From Varanus komodoensis (Eukaryota > Chordata > Lepidosauria > Squamata > Varanidae): a DNA stretch of 64,000 bases. The notes under the pieces were generated by a model that was not told the DNA's origin, did not search any database, and saw only the letters and a program-made list of their open reading frames with translations. The translations under genes were made by a program, and so were the position numbers. This document shows positions 28,201 through 43,200 of the stretch, one piece after another (within the stretch, counting starts at the first letter, position 1; each line of letters begins with the position of its first letter). The DNA is taken from the NCBI RefSeq assembly GCF_004798865.1, contig NW_025335589.1, positions 9,545,532-9,609,531 of the forward strand, in the 5' to 3' direction.

Positions 28201-31200
28201 CCACATGTTCACTGAATAGAGGCATATCTATTTAGCTGTGTGTATGTAAGGTCTTCCATGTTATGAGAAATCCTGATTGTGTACAATTTCCAGTTTTTAT
28301 TTACATATATTTACATATATTCCATGGCAGATTCCATTTGCAGTAGGTTCTGCTGAACATGCAGAGATTAACAGTGAGTTTAAAGCCTGCTGTGTCCTCC
28401 TTATTTAGTCATCACATGGAAGGAATGTGAAAAGAGCTGTTGTATTTCTTTCCATTTTTGATGCAAAAAAAAAAAAAAATTAAATCCAACCTGTTTTACT
28501 CTCAACATCTCCAATTTGACTTATGATTTATTCTTGAATTACTAGAATGCTTGTGTAGGAAATATATGACACAAATTTCCTTCTGCAGTGGATCATTGAA
28601 ATTAGCTAGAACCATAAAATAAGTATGTTTGCAAAGTTGTCTCTCACTGTAATGCAAAATACTCTGATATTTACACATACATACAGGTTTATTCATGTAT
28701 ATTTTATCTTGTTTATATAGGTTTGGCATGAATGTACAGTCGATTAATCTTACAACCACTGAATTCAGACTGACAGAAGAATATGCTTCTGGAGTAAGCC
28801 ATGTTTTCTTCTCTGAGAATAGAACATGTGGTTATATTGGTTTTAATCTAACCTTTTCCCCAGAGAATATTTATACAGAAATATATTTGAACATGAATTG
28901 ATTTGATGATTTTTGTCTAAAAACTTGTATTCAGTTTTTGAATTGCATAAAGATCAAATGGAAGACCTTTGGAATTCTAAAACTACTGGAATTTTTTGCA
29001 AGTTTTTTTTTTTTTTTTTTTTTTGCAATCTTCACACCTGGCACTTCAAAGTTTTATATTTTGCTCTCCAGCCCCAGCTTACCTGAGTGAAAACACTAGA
29101 AGATGAAGGATGCATGGATTGGGTTGGATGGGTCTTTATGCTCCTGCACCTGCAGCATGTAGCTTTGCATTCAGTGTCCCTGCACACTGCGTATCACTAG
29201 AACTACAATTGATTGTCTCTCCTTTTCCCCTTCTCTGATGTTACCTCATCAGAGGAATGGGGCAAGTGGGAAAAGAATGTATTATGAGCATGTGTAGCTG
29301 CATACCGTGTTCCTCTGTCATCATGATCACCATCACCACCATCATCATTTTCCCATTGAGGCTCAACCTCACTCAGTCCTTCAGATGCACTATCATACTT
29401 TAACACAAATTGGATTTAAATGTCCATTTGTTTGCTGTTCCAAATTGCTTTGTTTTTCTTACTGCTAGCAGATCTTCTTTTCTTGCATGATATAGGCTTA
29501 TCCTAAGATTGTAGCAATGTACTGCCAGTGTTCTCTGGTTCCCATGGTTACTGTAACCTTTCCTAGAATGCACTGATCTGGGCACTAGATTAGTGTCTGA
29601 AGCCAAATGATCTTGGTTTTAGTCCAAGTTTTTAGATTCTCCACTCCCTCATTTGAGTATCTTCACCCCGAATATATTTCTCAGTAAGCCTGGAGATTTG
29701 TACTAAAATAGAACCAGTTGCTTTTACCTAGAGGAAAGGCATCCAGCTGTCCAAAACTGCTGTTGCTATGAAAATACATGTAAAAGTAATCCCCTAACAC
29801 ATACTACTTATTTTTTAAGTTTAAAAACAAACAAAAAACACATATTACCAAAGTTGTATGTTCTTCATTATGAAACAAGGATGTAATAATGTTGCTTAGG
29901 TTGCAGAAAAATCTGCCCTATGTATGGGCTGTGCCAAATGGTGAGGTGCGCTCAGAACCAGAAGGTGCTAGTTAACTGCAGGAAAATGACCAGAACAAAG
30001 GACAGCTATCTAGGCTAATTTAGTCAAAATCAATAGGACCATTAGAGAAGAGTTAAATCTCATTGATTTTAGTGGGAACAAAGTACAACTGTTGGTGTAC
30101 CGTGCACCCTTCTGCCCAACAGTCTCCCTGCCTGAGCTGACGGAGACTGTCTCGGACCTGGTGTTGAGGACCCCCAGGATGTTGGTCCTGGGGGACTTCA
30201 ATCTCCATGCCGAGACTGATCTGACCGGGGCGGCTCAGGACTTCATGGTCTCCATGGCGGCCATGGGGCTGTCTCAACATGTCATCGGCCCGACCCATGA
30301 ACGTGGGTCGTTAATATTATTGGATTTTATCTGGCCAGGGTGGCTTATTTTATACTGTATTGTTGTATTTTTAATTTAATATTTATATTTTTAATTTATA
30401 TTATAATTATTTTAACTTAGTGATGTGAGCCGCCCCGAGGCTTCGGCGAATGGGGTGGCATAAAAATGTTTTAATAAATAAATAAATAAATAAACAAACT
30501 AACTAGCTTAGCTTGCATACAACACATAGAGTGTGGGGTGGTGGGTCAGGGGAAGTTCACCTGTCTGAAATCTCTAGTTCTGCGTCTTCAAACAGAGATT
30601 GCTGCACTTGACAGCATTACCTAAACCCCTGTCTGTATCAGTATGACAATGGAGCCTGATAATTAAGGAGGAAATACTGATAATATTGTTATATTCATAG
30701 CACTTAGCATTGTGCTGTTCTAGAATAACACAATGCTTTTGACGGTGCTCCAAGACTGGCACATTCCATTCCTTTCCTGTGCCCTGCTGGCTCCTGCGGA
30801 TGAAAGTCAAAAGTAAGGCAAGGCATACACGTGGTTTTTTTTCTGTCTGTGCACAGGGAAAAAAAAGACCTTGCCATTGCTGGCAAAACAATGACAGTGG
30901 CATGGTTGGGAACTGGAAGGGCTTAGATCCCCAGTTGGTCTCTCCTTGACCACCAGCATGTTTTCTAAATGGCTGTGTCCCATCCTCCCCACTGTACAGA
31001 GTCAAAGCTCTGACCTCAGAGAGGGAACTACCATGGAAACCTCCACAGTGTCTGGCTGGAGCCAAAAGGAAAGCTTCCTTGTCGGGATAATGCTTCCAAA
31101 GTCCAAGCTCTGTCTGCAGCCTCAAAGCTGTTTTCACTGTGGCTTAACATGCAACATACCAGCATGGTTAGGTGATGTTATAACACTCAGAGATGGATAT

Positions 31201-34200
31201 TGCAGTAAAGTTTTCAATTAGATGTTTCTTTTTTGTTCTTTCATAGAATGAACTACACGAGGATCATGATTACATAGGATCTAGTTCTGAGGTGCTTCAT
31301 TTAAAATTGCAGCCTTTAGAAGCTAAGCGAGTTGGTGTTGTCTTTACACCTCTTGATTACAAAAGGGTAGCTTCCCTTATACTCATCAGGTAGGTCTATC
31401 CTTGATGTTCTGTGGAGGGATAACATTTGAAAAATTATTTCATATTTCCACTGAATTCAATCAGGTTTACTTCTGAAACTTTCCCCATAATGTGTATTAT
31501 ACCTCATGGTTTGTTTGTTTTTTTTTTCAAAAAAGGTTGTTAGAGAAGAATTTTGCTCAGTGTGTCACTGCAAATAAGTAATGTTGAATAAGAAAGCTGC
31601 TTTTTAAAAACATACATGTGCATAAAATTTTGCTTCTGTGTGTTTCAGGCCAGAACCTGGGTTCATGTTTGGCAATGTGAACAAGCATTTTGTAGCTGAA
31701 GCTAAACCATTGTTGAGCTTGTGATGCTCATTTGTAAAATGTGTCAAACACGCTTCTGAAAAATGTGCACTTTGGAAAGGAAAATTTTCTTTAATGCTCT
31801 AGTCATTAGAGGAAAGTGTACACATTTTAAAAAATGAACTCTTGGATTCTTGCTTTCCCCAAAGATACTGCATGAAGAAGGTCATAATTAGGAACAGGAA
31901 TGAGGTAGATTGAATTTTGAAGCAGAATTTGGAAGAACTTTCCCTTGTTATTTCTCCTGCTTGGACCCAAGTATATGGATAGAAAAGTTTTAAGTTATGG
32001 GAAACATCATGAGGGAGACTGGAGAGGCAGCTCTTTCTAAATATATTAAAATATTTATGTTAGTCTGTTCAGCTTAGTTGCAATCTGCTCTTAATATCCT
32101 GCAGTTGTGAACTTCTCTGATATAACACAAGTCTCAGAACATTTAGTACTTCATATATTTTCACTATTCAGCAGGGGATTTCTTAGTGCTGTTACAACAA
32201 TGTACTCATCATTTACATGCTTCAGTATGCTAAAGGATTTGGCTTTGGGGTTTAATTTTAGCTTAACTGAAGTTACTCTTTTTGCAACTCTAATGTTTCT
32301 TTATTGTCTTTCCTTCTTGACCTCCTTATTATCCTAAAGCTGGAAAAGGGACCACTTGAGGATCATATAAAATTAGGTATAACTAGATACTGGCGGCCAA
32401 ACTACACATTATCTTTCCTGTGCAGTACAGACTGCAGTGCAGAATTTCTTTGCTTTTACAGGGCTGCCGGTACAGATTGGACTCCAGTGTTGGGGCTAGA
32501 GGAGCTTTAATTTTTTGTTCCCATGCAGCAGCTCTGGGAGGCCCAGTCCTGTAATTTGCATTGTCCAATAAAAAGAATCTATTGAAATGAGGAAGTTATT
32601 TTTGAGAGTTCCAGTTGCAGGTGTGTGGGGTTGGGACCACAGCGGAGGACAGAGCCTCATATCCGAGATCAAAAACTGTGGTCACAGTCAAACACCTCTC
32701 AAAAATTCATTTGTTCATTCAGGCTTTCCTTCACTCTCAGTCATGAAATTGCTCTAATTGCTTTGTACTGCTTTTTACTTGTTTTTATATAATACTATTT
32801 TTGTTTTTATATATACCACTTGGAAGTTCTGGCATGTCAAGTGGTACAGGGGCACCTTAAATAGAGACCCAAATAGGTTCAGCCCTATGCACAAAACGAC
32901 TTGTTATTAAGGTCAGAAGTAAGCAGGAAAGGTAATGTGTAATAATTTTTTGTATAGATGTGCAGTTCTTAGAATGTAGAACAGACCATACCTAGGCTAG
33001 GTGTCATGCTACTAGAGAAAATGTAGGGAAATGTTAATTTCACTGTTTGTCTGTGTCTATAATTCCCTTAGTCTGGGTACTGACAGGTGAAGTGATGCCA
33101 GGACTTCCTGACAGTCCATTAGGTGGGTACTGATGAAGACAGGCCTTTGCCTTCCATTTCCTCATCAGTTGCTTCTGGTTGCTGCAACTGATCCAACAGC
33201 TGGTCTTACAAACTTCCATAAAGTTTTAATTTGATGTACACAAAAGACTGAAATGACTTTTATCTGCAGGAATTTCATTTGGTTTCAGCAGTACATAAGG
33301 ATGAATTAGTTTTCTAGTGCCCATGTTTTGTGCTGTTGAGTGAAATGGTTGCAAACTTCCTGTCCTTTCCATTCCCTTCCCTTAAATGCAGTTGTTAAAG
33401 CTCCCTTGCTTTGTTGCAGGAATAACCTGACTGTTCTGGATGCGGTTTATGTTGAAGGCATCGGAGCCAGAGAACTCTTAAAAGTAGGGGGACGGTTGCC
33501 AGGGGCAGGAGGATCCCTTCGATTTAAGGTGCCAGAGTCAACCCTCATGGACTGCAGGCGACGTGAGTGACAACCTGCTTGGCAGGAAGGTGTAGGATGA
33601 AGTGTGTATGGATGTAGGAAACAAGGTGCACACTCATTTGTAAACAGAATATGTACAGCCATCTGCAAATATCACAGGCATGTCTGTTTTCAAACCACCA
33701 TTGTTCCTTCCATGAGTATTGGAAGAGATATATACTGGCCATTGTGACATTGGTGGTGTACACTAGTGAAAGTGATGCAAAGATCTGCTTGAAATCCAGT
33801 TCTTTTGCACTTGCTGGGTGTTTTTCCCCAGGCTTGGTCCAAACCTAGGAAATCAGCCTACATCAAGTCCACAAATACTCAGGAATGCCAGCAGGTCTCT
33901 TCTTTGTGCTGAATAATTCTCCCACTAAGTATATAATCCATTCAGAGACCAGCTTTGATCAAGATCAAGGCTGGCCAAACTGATCCTTGACCCGAAGACC
34001 ACAGTGGCGGTTTCCTGTGAACGGAAGAAATGGGTGGGAACCCTTCCCAGATACACTGACAGCAGGTAGAGGTTCCCACCAAAGCACTCTGAGCTGTAGA
34101 ATCTTCCTACAGGATCAGAGCCCATACATGTGAATGCACAGACAACCGCATGTAGAATGACACAAGTAAGCAACGTGCCTTTTCCTTCATTGTACAGCAG

Positions 34201-37200
34201 TATCTCAAGATGGCTTTTCACGTCTGCTATGAAAATAATGAAATGTCAACTTTGCTTTTGTTTTTTTTCCCCAGAACTGAAAGATGGCAGGCAAATTTTA
34301 TCCATCACAAAGAACTTTAAAGTGGAAAATGTTGGCCATCTTCCTATCACTGTAACGTCCATGAAGATTAATGGATATAATTGCCAGGGATATGGGTTTG
34401 AAGTACTCAATTGCCAAGACTTCTTCCTGGCACAGAACTCTTCTCGGGAGATTAGCATTGTGTAAGCATTCGACTTTTTTTATTAACTGGAGATAATTAG
34501 CTTATTTTAGAATAGTTTGATTCTTACTAGGCAGGACATTCTTCCTTGAAATGTTTGTCTCTTCTTATTAAGCTACTACACACACCCTTTTTTCTGATGA
34601 AGATTGTTGACATATTTAAGTTCACATTTCTATAAATTCTTTCTATATTTGTTTCTAAAAATGGCTTGTTTTACCCATGGTGGCTTGTTGTGTCATCTGA
34701 GTCCAGATAACAGACCTCATTGTAAGCACGAGGAAGCAGGAAGCAAGCTGCAAGCTCAACAAAATCGCCTGCTACTGACACCAAGCTGTCAAAACTCATG
34801 CTGCCTTTTAAGATGGGTATCTTGACAGAGCTAATTAGATTATTTTTAAACAGGGATGGGCACACACACATGCTGCTGTTGAAAAGACCCTGATGAGCTC
34901 TGTTGGAAACCATATTTTAAAAGAAAGCATGATCTTTGGCTGTGTTCAAAGCCCTGCACTTCTGTAAAAGGAGATGGTGCCCCATAACTTCCCCACATTC
35001 CTGAGCACTCATGGTCTTGGAAAACAGTAGAAAAGATGCACGATACTGAGAACAATCAGATCCTGCCACTCTAAAAAAATGACAAATAACTGCAGTATTT
35101 AAGTACATAATACTTAAGGCGATGAAGCACTAAAACATAGTAAGTACCTAATAATACCAACATGTACAATGTTCTGTAACACTAAATAAACTGAGCTAAT
35201 ACAGCAGCCTAAAGCTAAACATGAGAGAGAATAAAATCTAAAATAGAAATAGTAATATAATGCATGCAAGGTTAAATAGATCATCTTTCAACAAAGGCAA
35301 CATGGGATTCCCCGCATTTAACCTACAAACACTGATTGACAGCCTTACCTTTCATCTTTCTCCCAGCTCTCACTTAAGTCTCCTGCCAGTTTTTCCATTT
35401 CCTTGCCTGAGGAGGTAAACTTTGCTACTCCTTCACTTGCACTGATGATTTTTACATTATTCAGTCTCTCGCCATCAAGAGCTGTTTGTAGCTGAACAGT
35501 CTAGGAACAAGATTTCTTGGTAGGAGAGCTGCACCGCCCTGGCATGCTTTGGCTTTGAATTACAGGGAGCCTAGAAGGAGTGGTAGTTGAGGAAGAGGTC
35601 TATAGAAAGTACACTGAAACTCCTTGTATGACATGAAATTAGCTGAGATGGAGAGGCAGTAATAGTGCAATAACTACCTGTAAGCCACACTGAAACTGCC
35701 TGAAGCCACAAAAGAAAATTCAGTAACCAGTTGATCTCCTTGATATAGATGTTTCAACAACTTTTAGGACTTCTGTTCATATCCTTCCATTAGTAGTAGA
35801 CAGAAGAAGATACTTTGTGCAGTTGGTAAGTGTACAGTTGGAGGGCTGTGACCATGAGTAATGTTTTCTGAATGGATAGATGCTTCTAAATGTTAGAAGG
35901 ACTATATGCAAGTTACAGGAAGGTGGTGGCAGGGAGAAGTTTTCTTGATCTCTAAAGAAAAAAACAGGGTTCTGTGGGATCTGAACCTTTATAGTGAAAG
36001 CTTCAGCCATTAAAAATGCTGCCACTTCATGGTTTTTTTATTTTCTTCTGATGCAGGTTTACTCCAGATTTTACTTCTTCTTGGATTATTCGAGAACTAA
36101 CTCTGGTGACTGCTGCTGGTGTTGAGTTCCATTTCACCCTCAATGTGACCCTTCCTCACCATCTTTTACCCCTGTGTGCAGAAGTGGTGCCAGGACCCAG
36201 CTGGGAAGAGTCTTTCTGGAGGCTTACTGTGCTCTTTGTCAGGTAAATCATTTAATTCTCAAAACCATTGCAACCTGGTATGAACTAAAAACCTTACCAA
36301 CTCAATTACTTAGGCAAACTAGAATCACTTTTCAAATTAATTTTAATTGCTGTTTTGCCTAATGATATGTTTTGCCTAATGATATTGGTGAGGACAGTAT
36401 TGTTTATGTTGGTACTGACAGGCAGAATGAAGAAATGGCATCTTTTTACTTTTTGGAAGTTGCGGCAAGTATTTTCAGAGTTTTTATTCTATGTATAAAT
36501 AGCTGCCCTCAAAGCAACTGTCAGAGGGAGAAGCTCTTGAAACACTCCTCTGTAGGTACTCAGTCTGGTAATACAGATGGACTAAAGAGCGGGAATAAGA
36601 TGCAGACAGTGGAAGCTGGGGCCAAGGTGGGAGCCAGTGCTAGTGCAGTAAGCTCCCTTATGGCTATTAAGGAATCTAGCTTTATGGATGTGATGAGCCC
36701 TTCCTGTACAAGTGCTGACAGTAACAATGGTTGCAATCACACATTTGCGTGGATGTTCTTTATTCTTCCAACATCTTAAATGTGCTTTATTCCTTCCATG
36801 TAACAGCTTGTCTTGACATAAGCATTCCTCTCTCTTGCAGTTTGTCTCTGTTTGGTGTAATTCTCATAGCTTTCCAACAAGCACAATACATTCTTACCGA
36901 ATTCATGAAGTCAAGGCAGAGGCCGAATACCAGTTCTTCTCCATTGCAAAATAATAACTCAGTGGACATCATCAGCTCAGAAACTTACAAGTAAGAAATC
37001 TTAACTTTCTATGTAAGCCTCTTGAAGGGATTTTTTATAAGTATTGGGTTGGTCTTGGTGGTGAAAAACATTTTGAAAAAGGATACGTAGTGGCCGCTAA
37101 TTGTAATACTGCAAGAGGGATGGCTGCTCTTAATATTTAGATACCTAGTTGAAGTCTTCTGTGCACATGATAATAAAAACAAGCTCATTGCACATCATGC

Positions 37201-40200
37201 AACATTCTCTACACTGGGAGTTTGAATCTGTTCATGGCAGGGGAGGTAGGAAATGCACAAGTTTTATTTCATGCATGACATAGATTCAGAGTGACAGGAA
37301 GAAAGGGGTACTTTTTTGTTTGTAGCCAATTTACAAGTACTGGCTAAAACAAATAATAGGCATACAATGAGAGATACTTGTGATAAACCATGACCAAAAT
37401 GGTATCAGGTTTGTTTCTAGGAAAATGATATATTGTCCAATATTATTAATCTTCTCCAACTCCTTTGTTTATATATTTTAAATGATAATTTATGAAGAAT
37501 GTAACCTTTGCAGAATAAATAACATGCCTGCATTTCAAATCCAGGAGCAGCTGCAAAACCTTTACAGAAACTTACAGTTCTTCCGATAAAGGAAAAGGAA
37601 AAGGGTCTCTCTCTGTAAGCACGGCAAGCAGCCGTAGCCAGAACGCTGCCAAAAGGAGCCCAGCAACATACAGTCACTCACAGAAGAAACACAAGTGTTC
37701 TGTGTACTATGGTAAACCAAAATCAAATACAGCAACTGGTGGTAGTGTTCTAGCAGCTGAGGACAAGCAGAACCAGATCGCTGAAAATCAGACTTCAACA
37801 CCAAAGGAGGACATTTGCACTGTTAGTGAAAGCTGGCTGAGCCTGAAATATGCAAACAGCATAAGTGTAAATGTGCAAAAAAACTTAACACATCCAGGGA
37901 ACTTTGTAGATAAAGAAGAAAGTGCATTGAAAAATGCAACACTTGTGAAAAATACTTCTTCAGAGGGCAGTTTGAAGGAGGGTCTTCGAACAAATATGTT
38001 TCCTAAGGAAACGAACCTTAAGACTTCAGAAAATATAACTGAGCTCAAAGAGCCTGAGCTGTGTCCTTTGAAGTCATCAAAGAAACCGTCGGAAAGTCGC
38101 TTCCCAAGACATTCACCTCAGCAACCATCAGAATTTCAAGACATTTCCAGGAAAAATAATGGTACTCTTTTTAATATAGAACAGGATTATCTTCTTTAAA
38201 CTCATTAGTTGAAAATGTGTGTATTGATTTGTAGACTAGTAGCCAGCAGACTGTTTCACTAGCAGGATCTAGCTTTTGCTGATTACTCAAGTACAGATCT
38301 GACCACTGACAAGTTTTAAATAGATCACTTAGTACAAAATATTCTTGCTAAATGCAGTGCTGAATTAGATGAAACTTCAGGTTCAGCAAGGTATTATATA
38401 GGGCCCTGCAAATCTGCATATGCAGGATCACTTAACTAGGTAGCATAACTTTATGGAAGGGGGGGAGTTTTTTGAGGGCTGGAAATGAATTTTCAAAAGA
38501 ATGCAATTCTTTCCCTACCAGGTTTAAGCTGCCTTTATCATTTTGATGAGTGCTGTGCAAAACTCTGTCTTCCAGAAGTTTTTTTCCCCCTTGGAAGGGC
38601 ATTATGTTTTTTGCCTTATTCAAAAGTTGCTTTGGAATTTAATTTAAATACCTATCAGTAGCGTTTTTGAACTTGCCATGATTTCAAGGCAGTTGAGCGG
38701 TGTTTTTTCAGCCTCTATCACACTGCAGTCTCCCCAGCTGCCCATAATTTGTGATCTAAAAAAGCCATGCAGAAGAGCAGTCTTGTGACATCTTCCACTG
38801 GGCTTTAGCTGAAGTGGCTAGGGATGCTACTGGAGGGAGCATGATAATAGAAAGGACAATGACACACTCTTTGGCCACATCAGAAGCAAGACATTAAATA
38901 TTATTAATAATGTATTGTGTAATTTAAATAATGGCAATACATTGCATATCTAGCTTTCACTACATATCAAACAGAAGCTTACTTGCCTGGGATTGAGACA
39001 CATTTAAGCCAGTCAACTTTCATAGAATAAGGATGCATTTTTATCTTCATCTCATACCTCTCTATGTCCCAATGCTGATGTAGCACAAGATCATGTCTCT
39101 AGTCAGAATCAGTGACTGGGTTTGTACATCATAGCAGCCTGTCATGGGTCATGGTGGGTTCTGTCATGTGAACCTGGACCGCTTCCTGCAGAGTGGCGTG
39201 TTTTAGGCCACGTGTACCAGCCTGGCAACTCACAGTTTGACGTAGGGACTGCCACACTCACAATTGGTGGTTGTGTCATCTGAACTCAGCAGACTGACCT
39301 CATAGTGAATAGAGGAATGTGGTGAATGAATCAGTAAGAAGGGCAGAAAACCCTTGCTGCTTTTTCTGAGCTTGCCTGTGCCTGCAGCAGTGACAGCTGT
39401 CCCACTTTGGAGTAGCAGTCACTATTCTATTCCCAGTACTTTTCCCAGTTCAGTCGTGTTCCCTCTTTTGCTTGCTGCCACACCTTCCTCCCTATTTTTA
39501 ATTTTGGTGCCTTTTCATTAGATAAGTCAGTGGCAGCAGTGAGTGCCCAAGCAGCACATTGGAGCACATTGGTTGCCACCTTCAAAAAAAAAAGTTTAGA
39601 CACACAAAATGTGCACAGATTTTTGTATGTTTAGGGTTTTTGTCGGTACGTCAGAGGCGTTCAAGACATGTCTCTGACTGGCCAAAATATAAAGCCTTGC
39701 ATGTTCGGTATCCTGGTAAGGGTCTTCTGTCAATGGCGAGACAATGGCAAGAGTAAGGCTGAAAGTACATTAATTGATACTTTGCTCTTCATTTGACAGC
39801 TGTCAGATGGAGAGCCACCAAAAAGAAAGCAAAGCCAGGAAGGGACCTTTCCTTATGAAGGAGGATGGGGAGCTCCATCTTCTCCTTTTGGGAGTGAGCC
39901 TCCAAGTTTTGTAGTATTGCCCTGATTGTTCTTAGCTCCATTTACTGTTCTCAATAGTCAAGGAAAGGAAGGATCTATTAGCATAATTAGAACCACCAAG
40001 GTTAGGGCAGGGTAGGAACCAACGGTGTAACTACACTAATAGTGGGGTGCAGACAATATTTTTCCTTTAGAAATATCCTCTGGCTTATATGTATTGAACT
40101 GACAGTTCTTGGTTTTTTATTCCTCCTCAGCACTTTGCAATTCTCCAGCTACTCCAGAAAAGGGAAATATTAACATTCACCAAATCCTTTTTAAAAACCC

Positions 40201-43200
40201 CTATGCAAGCAGCTGCACTGGAGGAAGTCATGAGGCTGTGGAGTGCTGTCCCCAGTCCTGTCTGACCCTCACTAAGTGTTGCTTTTTTTTATGAAGCGAG
40301 TATTTGCTCAGTTTTTTGGGCTGGAAAGTAACTGGAAGGGAAATGTATGCAGATTTCAGGGATGAAAACTAAATGAAGAGGAAATTTGCACACCTGCAGG
40401 AACAAAGCAGCTAATTCAGGTCTACAGAGTCCCTCTCCATTTACTTCCCAAGCCTCTAATTGCACAAACTTTCCATCTCCTTGCTTCCCAGCCAGTATTC
40501 CCATCAGCTTTAAAAGAGCAACTTCTTAGCTTATATGTCATCTCAGCTTGACAGTTTCCTTGAATGGTCTCTGCTCTACCTTAGTGCTCTCTTGAACAGT
40601 TGAAATGTACAAGAAAATAGACTAGGCAAGACTGCATATGTTGGAGAGCTGCAAGCGTGCTCCTGCACACTTGTGAAAGACCAACAAAATTAATAATAAT
40701 TAAGAATTCTGAGCACGTTTGCACCATTTGTAGGGAACAGCAACAACCAAAATGAGTTGGAAAGAATTGACAGATGATCCATAGTGGCATTTGGGCATTG
40801 GCAGAATAGGTGAAAGAGCAGTCACTGATTGGCAGTACAGGTGAGTGGCAGAAAATTTTGCCTCTCCTGTTAAGTGGCTCTGTAGCTGATCCCAGCAACC
40901 CTGTGCTTTCCCAGGTTTGGATGGCACAATAAGCCATCGGGGTGCAAGCAACCCCTGGAACACAAGCCATGGGTTGTCAGGGTGGCTTGTTTGCAAAGAA
41001 TAAGCCATCTATAGAAATTGGTTCAGGTTATGGTAAAAAAAAACCATTGTGGTTAGCTGCCCACAATGGACGATCATGTCACATGAAGCAGATCACCGTG
41101 GATTTGATTCCTTAATTTTGAGTAGACGAGGAAACAAAGACATTCCTATTGTAATGTTATGTCAAAAGGATTCATAGGTTAGATTCAGATTTATGTCATG
41201 CTTAGAGTAGGCTCACTGAAATCATTGAGACTTAATTTAGGCATGACTTAAGTTCTATTGATTTTGAAGCATGATCAAGTCTGGATTCAATCCTGTATCT
41301 TTGAAAGCTGTATTTGAAATTCATGCATACTGGAAAACCACACGCAGTACTTACTTCTCTTCCAAACTGAAGTGATGTCCTTTTCCCTTTTTCTTTTTTA
41401 AGGGAATAACCAGCAAGTGCCTCTCAGGAATGAAACAGAAAACTGTGAGACTTTGAAAAAGCAGGTAAACACAAAGCCTTCTGCAGAGAAGATGATAAAC
41501 AAAGGGCCTAAAGATGACTCGCTGTGTGGTGGAAAACAGGAACTTTCTTCTGTGGAGGTTTGAATTGCTACATATCACTTTTTAAATATTTAAACAGTAT
41601 TTTAAATACAGTCACAGAAAGACACTCAAACATATGACTGTTGTAATAGCGGGCAAGCATAGTTGGATATTCAGGCATGTAGCAATTTGAGGAAGTTTCT
41701 ATACAAGCTGATGCAAGCACATGGACACATGGGTGTCTGGGTACACAAAAATCTCTGAGATGGAAACAACCTGCTGCCCACTGTGTTAATAGTATTAGTT
41801 GGTCAGTGTGCCTCAGGCAGTGGAGACAAAAGACTTAATCACTAAAACTCAGAGCTGGTCAGGAAGTTCAGATTCTGTGAAACACCCTCTCTCCAGGACA
41901 TCACAACAATATGATTCAGCTCTATTTTTGCACAGAAAGGATTGTTCTTTTCAGCTTTCAAAATGGCAGTGTAACTTTAGATTTCCAAAATTGTATGGCA
42001 CATCTATGTCTGGGAGACGGCTAGAGCGTAGGTGGAGGAAATCACGGGATGAGTCTGACCAAACACACTTTAGAGCCCATTATCGGGCCTATGCTGTGGC
42101 AGTGAGGGTGGCGAAAAAGAATTTCTTTTCCGTTTCCATTGCCTCCTCAAAATGCCGTCCGGCAGAGCTTTTTCAAGTGGTGCAAGGCCTGGTTTGTCCA
42201 GGTCCTAAGAAAGATCTGGTTCCTCCCTCGAAGGCCCACTGCAACGACTTTGCCAAGCATTTCAGGGAGAAAATCGCTCAGATTCGTCACGAGCTAGACT
42301 CTACTAGTGACTCAGAGGTTTCTGGGGAGACACCAATGCTGCCGTCTGGTCCAAAATTAATGGATGAATTTCAGTTATTGCGGCCTGATGATGTGGACAA
42401 GGTGCTTGGACGAGTATGTCCCCCCACTTGCCTATTGGACCCTTGCCTGTCATGGTTGATAAATAATTCCAAGCACAGGATTGGGATCTGGATCTTGGAA
42501 GTGGTTAACACCTCTCTGAGGGAGGGTTAGGTACCTGCCCCTTTAAAGGAGGCGGTAGTCCAATCGGTCCTGAAGAAGGCATCACTGGATCCAGAGATGG
42601 CCACTAATTATAGACCAGTGGCCAACCTCCCATTTCTGGGCAAGGTGTTGGAGCAGGTGGTGGCAGGACAACTCCAAGCTCTCTTGCATGAAACGGATTA
42701 TCTGGACCCATTTCAGTCTGGCTTCAGACCCGGGTATGGTACTGAATCTGCCTTGGTCGCCCTGTACGATGACCTGTGCAGGGAGAAGGACAGGGGGAGT
42801 GCGTCCCTGTTGGTTCTTCTGGACCTCTCAGTGGCTTTCGATACCATCGACCATGGTATCCTTCTGGATAGGCTGGCGGGATTGGGGGTTGGAGGCACTG
42901 CTTTTCAGTGGTTCCGCTCCTACCTCAATAACAGATTCCAGAAGGTGGTGCTGGAGGACTATGGCTCTGCGCCATGGCAGCTATGCCATGGAGTACCGCA
43001 GGGGTCCATTTTGTCCCCTTTGCTGTTTAACATCTACATGAAACCGCTGGGAGAGGTCATCAGGAGGTGTGGGCTGCGGAATAATCAGTACGCTGATGAT
43101 ACCCAGCTCTACCTCTCGTTTTCCACCAATCCAGGTGAGGCAGTGGCTGTGCTGAACCGGTGCCTGGCCTAGGTAATGGGCTGGATGAGGGCCAATAAAC

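Noticed and set aside
30574-31137. 187-codon minus-strand open frame inside a TMEM131L intron
   Set aside because: No family motif, no promoter or poly(A) context, composition like random translation.
36372-36779. 135-codon frame beginning [10 protein letters not shown] just after exon 20
   Set aside because: Lies wholly within the intron that separates the two halves of the membrane segment; the exon 20 to exon 21 junction is unambiguous.
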